From positions 1 to 36,080 of the forward strand of contig CAMPKJ010000018.1 of the NCBI GenBank assembly GCA_946887105.1: a DNA stretch of 36,080 nt. The letters run 5' to 3'. The DNA comes from an uncultured Acidobacteriota bacterium. GTDB lineage: Bacteria > Acidobacteriota > Thermoanaerobaculia > Gp7-AA8. The stretch's first letter is position 1. Every line of letters begins with the position of its first letter. Below the pieces are notes generated by a model that was given only the letters and a program-made list of their open reading frames with translations, was not told the origin of the DNA and did no database searches. Of this stretch, positions 23,413 through 30,914 are shown piece by piece. The translations under genes and the position numbers were made by a program.

Positions 23413-24570
23413 TTGAACGTCGCTCAGCGCTCCTCGCTCCTCGGCTTTTCCGACATCGTCAAGATCCGCAACCGCGTGCTGGACATGCGCGCGGGCGGAC
23501 ATCGCGTGCTGCAACTGGAAGGTGGCGAGCCGTTCATCGGCACGCCCGGCTTCGTGAAGGACGCCATGCGCACGGCGCTGGACGCGAATCACACGCGTTA
23601 CGCGCCGTCGTCCGGAATCCCGGCACTCCTCGAGGCGCTCCGCGCGAAGCTGGCGCGCAAGAACGGCCTGGACGTCTCGACGAACGACATCATCGTCACC
23701 TCGGGCGGCGCGCACGGTCTCTTCTGCGCGTTTCAGGCGAGCGTGAATCCGGGCGACGAGGTGATGTTCTTCGCGCCGTACTGGACACCGATCAAAGACC
23801 AGGTGAGCTTCTCCGGCGGCGTCGCGGTTCGGGTGCCGTGGGACGAGATCCGCGGCGGCAGCGCCGAAGGCATGCGCTCCGCGCTCGAGTCGCGCTTCAC
23901 GCCGCGCACGCGCGTGATTTACGTCAACACGCCCGCCAATCCCTCGGGCGACATGCTGACGCGCGAGCAACTCACCGCCATCGCGGAGTTTGCGAACGAG
24001 CACGACCTCACGGTCATCGCCGACGAGGCGTACGAAGATCTGATCTACGACGGCGATCACGTATCGATCGCATCGCTCCCCGGGATGCTCGAGCGCACGC
24101 TCACGGTCTACACGTTTTCGAAGAGCTTTTCCATGACCGGATGGCGCATCGGCTACGTCGTCGCGCCACCGCCGTTCATGGAGTTCCTGCGCAAGCTGGT
24201 GCTCAACAGCGTGAATGGCGTCTCGACGCCGACGCAGTACGCGGCGCTCGCGGCCATCACGCACGACCCGCATTTCTTCGACTCCATCCGCCAGGACTAC
24301 CGCCGCCGCCGCGATCTGCTCGTGCAGGGCTTCCGCGATGCGGGCTTCGACTGCCTGACCCCTCCCGGCGCGTTCTACACCTTCCCCGACGTCCGCAAGC
24401 GCCTCGGCACCGATTCATGGAAGGCGATGGAAACGCTGCTGGAGCGCACCTCCATCGCCTCCGTGCCGGGAGTCGTTTTCGGCCCGGAAGGAGAAGGACA
24501 CCTGCGCATGTCGTTCTCCATCGCCATCGAAACGCTGGAAGAGGCGGTGGCGGCGCTCGCGAAGTTGTAG
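23413..24570 (+). CDS. Class I/II PLP-dependent aminotransferase
   Basis: The 385-residue protein is a fold-type I aminotransferase of the aspartate aminotransferase superfamily. Seen are LEGGEPFIGTPGFVKDAM, YAPSSGIPALLEALR, VNTPANPSGDMLTREQL, the PLP-contacting Asp204 in ADEAYEDL, and the Schiff-base Lys237 in TFSKSFSMTGWRIGY. The C-terminal Arg motif (EGHLRMSFS) binds the substrate carboxylate. Specificity (Asp, aromatic or other) cannot be read from the sequence. The TTG start is supported by the homologous N-terminus (FSDIVKIRNRVLDMRAGG) and the TAGAAT box. Its stop codon is part of the next gene's promoter box. Confidence 0.88.
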   Translation: MNVAQRSSLLGFSDIVKIRNRVLDMRAGGHRVLQLEGGEPFIGTPGFVKDAMRTALDANHTRYAPSSGIPALLEALRAKLARKNGLDVSTNDIIVTSGGAHGLFCAFQASVNPGDEVMFFAPYWTPIKDQVSFSGGVAVRVPWDEIRGGSAEGMRSALESRFTPRTRVIYVNTPANPSGDMLTREQLTAIAEFANEHDLTVIADEAYEDLIYDGDHVSIASLPGMLERTLTVYTFSKSFSMTGWRIGYVVAPPPFMEFLRKLVLNSVNGVSTPTQYAALAAITHDPHFFDSIRQDYRRRRDLLVQGFRDAGFDCLTPPGAFYTFPDVRKRLGTDSWKAMETLLERTSIASVPGVVFGPEGEGHLRMSFSIAIETLEEAVAALAKL

Positions 24571-24573
24571 AGT
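24568..24573 (+). promoter_or_regulatory. -10 box (TAGAGT) of the LolC/E-type permease gene
   Basis: TAGAGT ends six bases before ATG 24580, and its TAG is the stop codon of the aminotransferase gene. The permease could therefore be transcribed alone although the genes are nine bases apart. Confidence 0.45.
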
Positions 24574-24579
24574 CGGGCC

Positions 24580-25731
24580 ATGCCGCTCGAAACCCGTATC
24601 GCCCGCCGCTATCTCTGGGCCGCGCGCAAGCAGCGGCACACGGCATTTCTTTCGGCAATCAGCATGCTCGGGCTCGCGGTCGGTGTGGCGACGTTGCTCG
24701 TATCGATCGCGTTGCTCTCGGGGTTGCAGGGACAGATCACGGGGCGGCTGATCGACTCCAGTCCGCAGGTTCTCGTCGAGCCGACGGGACAGAACAGCAT
24801 CGATGACGCGAACACCGTGGTCGCGGCCGCACGCGGCCTTGGGATGACCGACATCCGCCCGTACGTCAGCGGCATCGCCTGGGGCGCGAGCGAGGATCAG
24901 TCCACCGGACGTCCGATGCGCGTGCGCTCGATCGCGAACCCAGGCGCTGGCGATGCGCTTTACGTCACGCGCGGATATGCGGTCTCGATCGGACTCGATG
25001 CCGGCGATCTGGTGACCGTGGTCGCGCCGCGCACGCGTCTCACGCCGTTCGGTCCCGTACCGGTGATGAAGCGCTATCGCATCGCGCGACTGGTGACCCC
25101 GCGCGACGAGAACGATCTGTCCGATGCGTGGCTCAGTCACGACGAAGCGTCGAACCTCTTCGGCACCGGCGGACGTCCGACCGCGATCGAGATGTACGGC
25201 CCCGCGGAGCGCGCGGAAGCAGTGCAGCGCGCGCTGGCGGCGCAGTTTCCGCGGCTGCAGTTCAAGACCTGGAAGGAGATCAACCGGCCGCTCTTCCTCG
25301 CGCTGCGCCTGGAGAAGATCGTGATGTTCGCGACCATCTCGCTGATCATCTTCGTGGCCGCGCTGAACCTGGTGTCCTCGCTTTCGATGCTGATCCTCGA
25401 GAAGCGGCCCTCGGTCGGCGTGTTGCGGACGCTTGGAGCAACGGAAGGGACCATCAAGTCGCTGTTCCTGCAGCTTGGACTGCTGATCGGGCTGACCGGC
25501 ACGGTCCTCGGCAACATCATCGGCCTCGGGCTCGCGTGGGCCGCCAACCGCTGGCACCTCGTGCCGCTGCCGAGCGAGATCTACTTCATCAGTTACCTCC
25601 CCTTCCGTCTGGACGTCGAAGACATCGTGGGCGTGAACCTGGTCGCGGTCCTGCTGTCGATCGCGGCGACGTGGTATCCGGCCCGCATCGCCTCGCGGCT
25701 CGATCCGATCGCGGCGATCAAGGAGGATTGA
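24580..25731 (+). CDS. LolC/LolE-type ABC transporter permease (FtsX family)
   Basis: The 383-residue protein has the MacB/FtsX topology: a membrane helix at about residues 22-48, a large periplasmic domain, and three further helices at about 247-275, 294-322 and 350-368. The start PLETRIARRYLWAARKQRHTAFLSAISMLGLAVGVATLL resembles LolC/E in its parts 'A.RYL..r' and 'is..g.a.GV'. The end PARIASRLDPIAAIKED is the usual permease tail. LolC/E extract lipoproteins from the inner membrane with the ATPase LolD. No ATPase is encoded nearby, so LolD would come from elsewhere. The downstream gene is a lipoprotein starting at the stop codon, suggesting a joint function. Confidence 0.82.
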   Translation: MPLETRIARRYLWAARKQRHTAFLSAISMLGLAVGVATLLVSIALLSGLQGQITGRLIDSSPQVLVEPTGQNSIDDANTVVAAARGLGMTDIRPYVSGIAWGASEDQSTGRPMRVRSIANPGAGDALYVTRGYAVSIGLDAGDLVTVVAPRTRLTPFGPVPVMKRYRIARLVTPRDENDLSDAWLSHDEASNLFGTGGRPTAIEMYGPAERAEAVQRALAAQFPRLQFKTWKEINRPLFLALRLEKIVMFATISLIIFVAALNLVSSLSMLILEKRPSVGVLRTLGATEGTIKSLFLQLGLLIGLTGTVLGNIIGLGLAWAANRWHLVPLPSEIYFISYLPFRLDVEDIVGVNLVAVLLSIAATWYPARIASRLDPIAAIKED

Positions 25732-26750
25732 TGCTTCGACGGTTCGCCGCGTTCGTGGTGGCTGTGCTGCTTGCGGCGTGCGCACAGCCGCCTGTCGACG
25801 ACGAAGTGACGGTCACGATCGAGAAAAACGATCGCGCGCTCGTCACCGCGCGGACGACGTTCAACGACGCCGACATCAAGAGTGACGCACGGATGCAGAT
25901 GCTGCAGGCAGCACGCTTCGCGGCGCTGCACGGGAACGACGCGTGGTCGGCGCGCTTCCTGCGCGTGACCGCCGAGGATGAAGAGCTGACGATCCAGAAG
26001 CACCGCGGCGAGCTCGATCGCGTCACGCGCACCGTGCGCATCCCCGTCCATCAGCTGCAGGTCGTCTTCTCGGACACGAACATCACCGTCAACGTGCTCA
26101 ATGGCCCGGGCTGGCGCGAGCTGTCGTTCATCCCGGGCGGCAGCGTCCGCGCCACGCGCGAGCAGCGCAAGCACTTCGACGATGCGCTGCAGACGTGGAG
26201 CGGCTCCGTCGCGCGCTACGTCGCGGCCATCGACCGGCTGTATTTGTATCTCGACGCCAACACGCATCGCGCGCCGGCGCTGTTCGCCGCGCTCCTCAAC
26301 GAACAACCGGTCGAAGGCTTCGGGGTGGCCGAGGAGGAACAGCCGCTCATCGACAGCGTCACCGGAGCGATGGAGGAGCTGGCCACGATGATGGACCGGG
26401 AGCAGGACGGCGGCGGCGCCACGTTCGCCGAGGAGGCGGACCTGATCTACAACGCCTTCCCGGCGCGGATCACCGTCCGTGTACCGGACAACGTGTTGTC
26501 GAAGGAAGGATTCGGGAAAGAGCTGGTGATCGAGCCGGTGGAGCTCTTCGACGCCATCACCTCGCTGGAGGGAAAGTGGATCTCTCCCGATCCGATGGCG
26601 GCGCTGCTTCGCGATCAGACGCCGCCCGCCGCGGAGATGGCCAGGCAACCACGCAAGTCGACGCGGGTCGTGCACGCGAGCGAGATCGCGGACGCAATCC
26701 GCGCGCAATTGGAGCGGCCGAAGACGTACGTGGTGCGCTGGCGACACTAG
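25731..26750 (+). CDS. Lipoprotein of unknown function
   Basis: The 339-residue protein begins with a lipoprotein leader (MLRRFAAFVVAVLLAAC, Cys at residue 17). The mature part has no family that I recognise. It shows beta-rich N-terminal sequence (DEVTVTIEKNDRALVTARTT), a helical middle (HFDDALQTWSGSVARYVAAI) with Tyr/Leu-rich turns, and a final segment with RVVHASEIADAIRAQLERPK. AAGGAGG lies four bases before the ATG, which overlaps the permease TGA, so it is co-translated with the permease and may be its periplasmic partner. The last codons and the TAG stop overlap the start of a large palindrome, so the C-terminus may have been changed by that element. Confidence 0.7.
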   Translation: MLRRFAAFVVAVLLAACAQPPVDDEVTVTIEKNDRALVTARTTFNDADIKSDARMQMLQAARFAALHGNDAWSARFLRVTAEDEELTIQKHRGELDRVTRTVRIPVHQLQVVFSDTNITVNVLNGPGWRELSFIPGGSVRATREQRKHFDDALQTWSGSVARYVAAIDRLYLYLDANTHRAPALFAALLNEQPVEGFGVAEEEQPLIDSVTGAMEELATMMDREQDGGGATFAEEADLIYNAFPARITVRVPDNVLSKEGFGKELVIEPVELFDAITSLEGKWISPDPMAALLRDQTPPAAEMARQPRKSTRVVHASEIADAIRAQLERPKTYVVRWRH

Positions 26751-26915
26751 TGTCGTGTCACGCTTGAAAACGTGGGTGATTTGCGAGCGCCGGTGGGTCG
26801 GATGCAAGCCGCCGCGACGCAGGCGATGCCGGGACATCGTCGAGGAGCGGCGGCGCAGCAGACGGCCCACCGGCGCTGCAAAGCACCGGCGGTTTCAAGC
26901 GTGACGCGACACTAG
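26747..26915. repeat. 169-bp imperfect palindrome between convergent genes
   Basis: The left arm starts CTAGTGTCGTGTCACGCTTG and the right arm is its near-perfect reverse complement (22 of 24 bases at the tips). Complementarity continues inward through AGCGCCGGTGGG to a GC-rich centre (GCCGCCGC with GCGGCGGC, and GATG with CATC). The 10-mer GCGACACTAG occurs at both edges (26741-26750 and 26906-26915), and the left copy contains the lipoprotein stop codon. No coding potential is seen. It looks like a small mobile palindromic element or a structured RNA; I cannot tell which. Confidence 0.75.
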
Positions 26916-26916
26916 C

Positions 26917-27023
26917 TGTCACCCCGAGCGTCGAGTCGAGGGGCCTGGGCGCGCGGGCGGTTCGATGAACGCGCATCGCGGCGCACACCCACCCAGGTCC
27001 CTCGACTCACGCTCGGGATGACA
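26917..27023. repeat. GTCAyCCCGAGCG-type hairpin repeat
   Basis: TGTCACCCCGAGCG...GGGGCCTGGG (26917-26949) is the reverse complement of CCCAGGTCCC...CGGGATGACA (26992-27023), apart from two mismatches and one extra base. It resembles the dispersed GTCATCC-GAGCG hairpins I associate with intergenic repeats of Acidobacteriota. It abuts the preceding palindrome and ends five bases before the rimI stop, so it could serve as a transcription barrier. Confidence 0.75.
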
Positions 27024-27028
27024 AGGCG

Positions 27029-27469
27029 CTACATCGCGCGCACCATCACCACCGCGGCCTCGCCGTCGGGGTAATAGCGCTTGCGGATGTACGAGGTCTC
27101 GAACTCGAGGAAGCGGTAGAACTCCTGCGCGGCGCGATTGGACTGCCGCACTTCGAGCGAGATCGTGGAGATGTCGTGCTGCGCGGCGAAGTCGAAGCAG
27201 CGCTCCATCAGCGCGTTTGCGATGCCGCGGCGGCGATGGCCCTCCGCGACCGCGATCTTGTTGACGTGAAACTCGTCGAAGATCCACATGCCGAACAGAT
27301 AGCCGACCACGATGCCGTCCTGTTTCGCGACGATGTTGTAGCGGCTCTCCGCGACCACTTCCATGGCGTAGAACTCGCGGCGCCACGGTGAGGGAAACGA
27401 CGCTTGCTCGATGCGATGGATCGCATCGACGTCGGCTGCCGTGGCCGGGACGAATTCGAGGTCATCCAT
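27029..27469 (-). CDS. rimI: Ribosomal protein S18-alanine N-acetyltransferase
   Basis: RimI acetylates the N-terminal Ala of ribosomal protein S18 with acetyl-CoA. The 146-residue GNAT protein shows ATAADVDAIHRIEQASFPSPW at the start, typical of RimI, the acetyl-CoA loop VAEGHRRRGIANALM at about residues 74-88, and LEVRQSNRAAQEFYRFLEF with the catalytic/structural Tyr. Its start overlaps the tsaB end by 8 bp. The tsaB-rimI neighbourhood is widespread in bacteria and supports both calls. The end lies next to the double palindrome. Other GNAT substrates remain possible. Confidence 0.92.
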   Translation of the reverse strand: MDDLEFVPATAADVDAIHRIEQASFPSPWRREFYAMEVVAESRYNIVAKQDGIVVGYLFGMWIFDEFHVNKIAVAEGHRRRGIANALMERCFDFAAQHDISTISLEVRQSNRAAQEFYRFLEFETSYIRKRYYPDGEAAVVMVRAM

Positions 27470-28070
27470 TCTGTTTCTGCCGCAGCTGTACTTCCGCCTC
27501 GGCCAGCCGGACGTAGATCGGCGTGACGTCGCGGTAGCGTTCTCCCTCGCCGCGCTGCTCGAGATCGATGGCGCGCCGCGCGCAACGCAACGCCACGTTG
27601 TCGCGCTGCATGAGATCCGCCAGACGGATCACGCGGCGATCGCCGGGCACGATGCCGAGGTGCGGGGCGAGCGTTTCGACGCCATCGTCGAAGTGCGACA
27701 CGTACGATTCTCCGCGTCCCGCGTCATCGACGACGGCGATGCGCCCCTCTTCCCCGAATGCCACCGCCTCGTGCGTCGACATCGCGCAGACGGGACGGCC
27801 GAGCGCGAGGGCCATGCCCTGCATCGTGGCCAGACCGATGCGCACGCCCGTGAACGAGCCGGGGCCGCGCGTGACCGCGAAGAGGTCGATCGCGCGGCGG
27901 TCGATCGCGTTCTCGGATAGCAGCCAGTCGATCGCCGGCAGGAGCTTCTCGTTGCGTGAGCCGCGCCCTTCCAGCGCCACGGCGCCGATCAATGCACCGT
28001 CGTTGTCGACGCGACGGATGAGGGCGACGGAGAGGATCGGGAGCGAGGTGTCGGCGGCGAGGACGAGCAT
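27462..28070 (-). CDS. tsaB: tRNA t6A biosynthesis protein TsaB
   Basis: TsaB is the non-catalytic partner of TsaD in making N6-threonylcarbamoyl-adenosine at position 37 of ANN-reading tRNAs. The 202-residue protein shows the family start MLVLAADTSLPILSVAL, then RNEKLLPAIDWLL and the strong motif AVTRGPGSFTGVRIGLATMQG, followed by ALGRPVCAMSTHEA. The GGGGG before the ATG could be its ribosome-binding site. It sits 13 bases after the deaminase gene and overlaps rimI, so the three are one operon. Confidence 0.93.
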   Translation of the reverse strand: MLVLAADTSLPILSVALIRRVDNDGALIGAVALEGRGSRNEKLLPAIDWLLSENAIDRRAIDLFAVTRGPGSFTGVRIGLATMQGMALALGRPVCAMSTHEAVAFGEEGRIAVVDDAGRGESYVSHFDDGVETLAPHLGIVPGDRRVIRLADLMQRDNVALRCARRAIDLEQRGEGERYRDVTPIYVRLAEAEVQLRQKQNG

Positions 28071-28083
28071 CCGCTGCCCCCGC

Positions 28084-28521
28084 TCAGGCGCTCGGCGCGG
28101 GAATCCCCAGATCGACCAGCGTGATGCCGATGCGCTCCGCGGTCTCGCGCGAGCGTTCGTCGCGATAGAACTCGCCGTAGTAAATGGTGCGGATGCCGGC
28201 GTTCGCGATCAGCTTGAAGCAGTTCCAGCAGGGCGAGGCGGTGGTGTAGAGCTCCGCGCCGTCCACGCCGACGCCGTTCTTGGCCGCCTGCAGGATTGCG
28301 TTGGCCTCGGCATGCACGGTGGTGATGCAGTGTCCGTCCTCCATCACGCAGCCGAAGTCCTCGCAGTGCGGCAAGCCACGGATCGAGCCGTTGTAACCGG
28401 TGGAGAGGACGGTGCGGTCGCGGACGATCACCGCTCCGACATGCTTGCGCGGGCAGGTGGCGCGGGTGGCCGCCTGATGGGCGATGCCCATGAAGTACGT
28501 GTTCCAGTCGACGCGTGACAT
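28084..28521 (-). CDS. dCMP/cytidine deaminase family protein (ComEB-like)
   Basis: The 145-residue protein belongs to the zinc-dependent CDA fold. The zinc/catalytic motif HAEANA (His70, Glu72) and PCWNC (Cys98, Cys101) are both present. RATCPRKHVGAVIV and TGYNGSIRGLPHCED match dCMP deaminases, which supply dUMP for thymidylate synthesis; ComEB of Bacillus is a relative. The gene leads the tsaB-rimI operon. A TGC-TAGAAT box lies ten bases before the ATG and no Shine-Dalgarno is visible. The neighbouring divergent M23 gene has a separate promoter. Confidence 0.9.
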   Translation of the reverse strand: MSRVDWNTYFMGIAHQAATRATCPRKHVGAVIVRDRTVLSTGYNGSIRGLPHCEDFGCVMEDGHCITTVHAEANAILQAAKNGVGVDGAELYTTASPCWNCFKLIANAGIRTIYYGEFYRDERSRETAERIGITLVDLGIPAPSA

Positions 28522-28531
28522 GAGGCGGCGG

Positions 28532-28540
28532 ATTCTAGCA
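28532..28540 (-). promoter_or_regulatory. Extended -10 (TGC TAGAAT) of the deaminase-tsaB-rimI operon
   Basis: On the minus strand TGC directly precedes TAGAAT, which ends ten bases before ATG 28521. This predicts a 5' untranslated region of only a few bases. Confidence 0.55.
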
Positions 28541-28612
28541 TCGGGCTGGTCCCCAACCGTACGTTCGACAGTTATTCGCCAATATGCACGAACACATCGC
28601 GCGATGCGGACG

Positions 28613-28635
28613 GTTTATGCGCAAACACCATAAAC
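28613..28635. promoter_or_regulatory. Operator-like inverted repeat (GTTTATG-N9-CATAAAC)
   Basis: Perfect 7-bp half-sites are separated by nine bases in an AT-richer part of the 299-bp gap between the deaminase and M23 genes. Binding by a dimeric regulator is possible. It lies about 85-105 bp upstream of the M23 promoter -35. Confidence 0.3.
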
Positions 28636-28718
28636 AGTGACCGGAAGTGCTTATTTTCCGTGGGGTTACCTCGCGCGGCATATCTTCCAATAATGGTCGT
28701 TTCATGGCGAGTTTTTCG

Positions 28719-28747
28719 TTGACTCCGCTGCATCGTTTGCACAGAAT
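28719..28747 (+). promoter_or_regulatory. Sigma-70-like promoter of the M23 peptidase gene
   Basis: TTGACT (28719-28724) is followed after 17 bases by CAGAAT (28742-28747). It is the best -35/-10 pair in the window and leaves a leader of about 65 bases before ATG 28821. Confidence 0.5.
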
Positions 28748-28755
28748 ACGCGCTC

Positions 28756-28808
28756 GTTCACCGGCCAAGGTCATACAAAAGTTCACTGAAGTTCACAATC
28801 CAGTTCAC
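28756..28808 (+). repeat. Four GTTCAC repeats in the M23 leader
   Basis: GTTCAC occurs at 28756, 28781, 28791 and 28803, all in the same orientation; the last three are spaced 10 and 12 bases and each is preceded by A. They lie between the predicted transcription start and the GGGGAG ribosome-binding site. They could bind a regulator or be part of the mRNA leader. Confidence 0.45.
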
Positions 28809-28820
28809 AGGGGAGCACGC

Positions 28821-29696
28821 ATGAATAAGCGATATTCAACGATCATCTTTGTCCCGCACGCGCGGGCCAAGTTCCGAAAGTTGAAGGTTTCGCACCGCCT
28901 GCTCTTTTCGCTGATCTCGATCGTCACTTCCTCGCTCTGTCTTTCGACGTTCTTCTCGGTCCAGTACTTCACGTCCCTCTCCCAGACGCACGAGCTCTCG
29001 AAGCTCCGCCGCGAAAACAAAGAGCTGCAGACCGCGAACGAGCAGTTCGGCAAGTCGGTCGAGTCGCTCCGCAACCAGCTCACCACCGTCGAAGACCGCA
29101 CCCGCAAGCTGGCCATCATCGCCGGCATCACCACGCTCGATGAATCGAGCCAGGGCGGTTCGGGCGGTCTGCGCAACGACGAGATGTCCGCGATTCCGTA
29201 TCGAGACGACATCGACAAGATGAGCTTCCGCTCGCACAGCCTGAATCAGGACCTGGGCATCCTGGAGCAGAAGTTCACCGCGCAATCGCGCCTACTCTCC
29301 TCGACTCCTTCCATCGCGCCCGTGCGCGGCATCCTCACCGACGGCTTCGGCGGCCGCTCCGATCCCTTCACCGGCGAAGCCGGCCAGCACAACGCAGTCG
29401 ACATCTCCTCCGCCGTCGGCGTCCCGGTGCGCGCGCCTGCCGACGGAATCGTGGTCAAGGCGGAATCCGCCAACGGCTACGGCAACGTGATCTTCATCTC
29501 GCACGGCTACGGCTACTCGACGCGCTACGGTCACCTGGACAGCTTCGCCGTCCGCGCCGGCCAGCGCGTGAAACGCGGCGACGTCATCGGCCGCGTCGGT
29601 TCCACCGGCCGCTCCACCGGCCCGCACCTTCACTACGAAGTGCGCGTGAACAACAATCCGGTGAACCCGCTCGAGTACATCCTGAACGCGTACTGA
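28821..29696 (+). CDS. M23 family metallopeptidase, membrane-anchored
   Basis: The 291-residue protein has a basic N-terminus, one membrane helix (about residues 27-47), a coiled coil (about 52-98, with HELSKLRRENKELQTANEQF) and a C-terminal LytM/M23 domain. Zinc ligands are complete: His190 and Asp194 (HNAVD) and His271 in HLH; His238 in YGHLD and His269 complete the active site. This suggests an active peptidoglycan endopeptidase in the periplasm. The coiled coil resembles EnvC/NlpD-type division regulators. The GGGGAG site lies six bases before the ATG. A strong terminator follows, so it is a single-gene unit. Confidence 0.92.
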   Translation: MNKRYSTIIFVPHARAKFRKLKVSHRLLFSLISIVTSSLCLSTFFSVQYFTSLSQTHELSKLRRENKELQTANEQFGKSVESLRNQLTTVEDRTRKLAIIAGITTLDESSQGGSGGLRNDEMSAIPYRDDIDKMSFRSHSLNQDLGILEQKFTAQSRLLSSTPSIAPVRGILTDGFGGRSDPFTGEAGQHNAVDISSAVGVPVRAPADGIVVKAESANGYGNVIFISHGYGYSTRYGHLDSFAVRAGQRVKRGDVIGRVGSTGRSTGPHLHYEVRVNNNPVNPLEYILNAY

Positions 29697-29721
29697 CGCA
29701 TCGCTCTCACGCAAGGAGCGA

Positions 29722-29748
29722 GGCCGCCTCGAAAGAGGCGGCCTTTTT
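29722..29748 (+). terminator. Rho-independent terminator after the M23 gene
   Basis: GGCCGCCTC, loop GAAA and GAGGCGGCC form a perfect 9-bp stem directly followed by TTTTT. It is the only textbook terminator in the window. The rest of the 197-bp convergent gap (to 29893) contains a small GCGGCGC-gat-GCGCCGC hairpin at 29761-29777 and nothing else that I recognise. Confidence 0.92.
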
Positions 29749-29893
29749 GTTGTCAGTCCTGCGGCGCGATGCGCCGCGCCGAAGGTGCGAGACGCCAGCG
29801 AACCGGACCCCACGAAAAGCCGAGCGTTTCGATGGTGGTGCAGATGCTAGGCGCCAACGACGCAGATGCGCCGCCAGCGGAACCGCGACGTTC

Positions 29894-30886
29894 TCAGCCC
29901 ACCCGTTCCTCTTCGCCTTTTTCCAGGTCCCACCTCTCCGTGATCCGCTCGTGCGTGAGCCAGCGCTCGCAGTCGAGGGCCGCCATGCAGCCGCTGCCGG
30001 CGGCGGTGATGGCTTGCCGGTAGATGTGGTCGACGACGTCGCCGCAGGCGAAGACGCCCTGGATGTTCGTGAGCGTGGAGTTGCGGTGCGGGAGGCAGAT
30101 GTAGCCGGCCTGGTCGAGGTCGAGCTGGCCGATGTAGGGCTGCGTGTTCGGGGTGTGGCCGATGGCGACGAAGAGGCCCTGCGCCGCGAGCTCGGTGCTC
30201 ACGTTCGTCTTCAGGTTGCGCAAGGTGAGACCGGTCACGCCGTGCTCCTTCGAGCCGTGCACTTCATCGACGGTGGTGTCGAGGATGAACTCGATCTTCG
30301 GATTGCTGCGCGCGCGATCCTGCATGATCTTCGACGCGCGCAGCTCCTCGCGCCGGTGCACGACCGTGACTTTCCTCGCGAACTTGGTGAGGAACGTCGC
30401 CTCCTCCATGGCCGAGTCGCCGCCGCCGACGACGACGATGTCCTTCTCCTTGAAGAAGAATCCGTCGCACGTGGCGCAATACGAAACGCCGAAGCCCTGC
30501 AGGGCCTGCTCGCTCGGCAATCCGATCTGCTTCGCCGATGCACCCGAGGCTACGATCACCGCCGGCGCGATATAGACCTTCGAATCGGTGTGCACTTCAA
30601 ACGGATGCGCGAGAAGCTTCACGCTCTCGACCGGCTCGAGCGGCGTGAACGTCGCGCCGAAACGCTCCGCCTGCTTGCGCATCAGCTCCATGAGCGCCGG
30701 CCCCATGACTCCGTCAGGGAATCCCGGGTAGTTCTCGACTTCGGTGGTGATGGTGAGCTGCCCGCCGGGCTGCATGCCCTCGAGCACGATCACTTTGATG
30801 TTGGCGCGGGAGAGATAGAGCGCGGCCGTGCAGCCGGCCGGGCCCGATCCGATGATGATGACCTGATAGTCCGTAATGCGTTCCAT
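29894..30886 (-). CDS. trxB: Thioredoxin-disulfide reductase
   Basis: TrxB passes electrons from NADPH through FAD to thioredoxin in the cytoplasm. The 330-residue protein shows the FAD motif IIGSGPAGCTAALYLSRA, the redox pair CATC (Cys137, Cys140), the NADPH motif VVGGGDSAMEEA (from residue 152) and the C-terminal FAD motif GVFACGDVVD. Family length is usually 310-330. TACAAT lies nine bases before the ATG without a Shine-Dalgarno. The start is the first Met before the FAD strand (MERITDYQVIIIG), so it is secure. No terminator is obvious on its strand. Confidence 0.95.
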   Translation of the reverse strand: MERITDYQVIIIGSGPAGCTAALYLSRANIKVIVLEGMQPGGQLTITTEVENYPGFPDGVMGPALMELMRKQAERFGATFTPLEPVESVKLLAHPFEVHTDSKVYIAPAVIVASGASAKQIGLPSEQALQGFGVSYCATCDGFFFKEKDIVVVGGGDSAMEEATFLTKFARKVTVVHRREELRASKIMQDRARSNPKIEFILDTTVDEVHGSKEHGVTGLTLRNLKTNVSTELAAQGLFVAIGHTPNTQPYIGQLDLDQAGYICLPHRNSTLTNIQGVFACGDVVDHIYRQAITAAGSGCMAALDCERWLTHERITERWDLEKGEEERVG

Positions 30887-30895
30887 GGCCGCGCG

Positions 30896-30901
30896 ATTGT
30901 A
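30896..30901 (-). promoter_or_regulatory. -10 box (TACAAT) of trxB
   Basis: On the minus strand TACAAT ends nine bases before ATG 30886; the spacer CGCGCGGCC has no Shine-Dalgarno. Third instance of exactly this hexamer in the window. Confidence 0.55.
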
Positions 30902-30914
30902 TCGCGCGCGCGAA

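Noticed and set aside
28535..28786. Minus-strand 83-codon frame with seven Cys (CKRCSG, CLWC)
   Set aside because: It runs across the M23 promoter and operator-like repeat, lacks a ribosome-binding site and -10 box, and the Cys pairs do not form a known zinc motif.
29769..30023. Plus-strand 84-codon frame between the M23 and trxB genes
   Set aside because: Ser/Arg/Ala-rich composition, overlaps the trxB 3' end, no start signal; no sign of a real gene.
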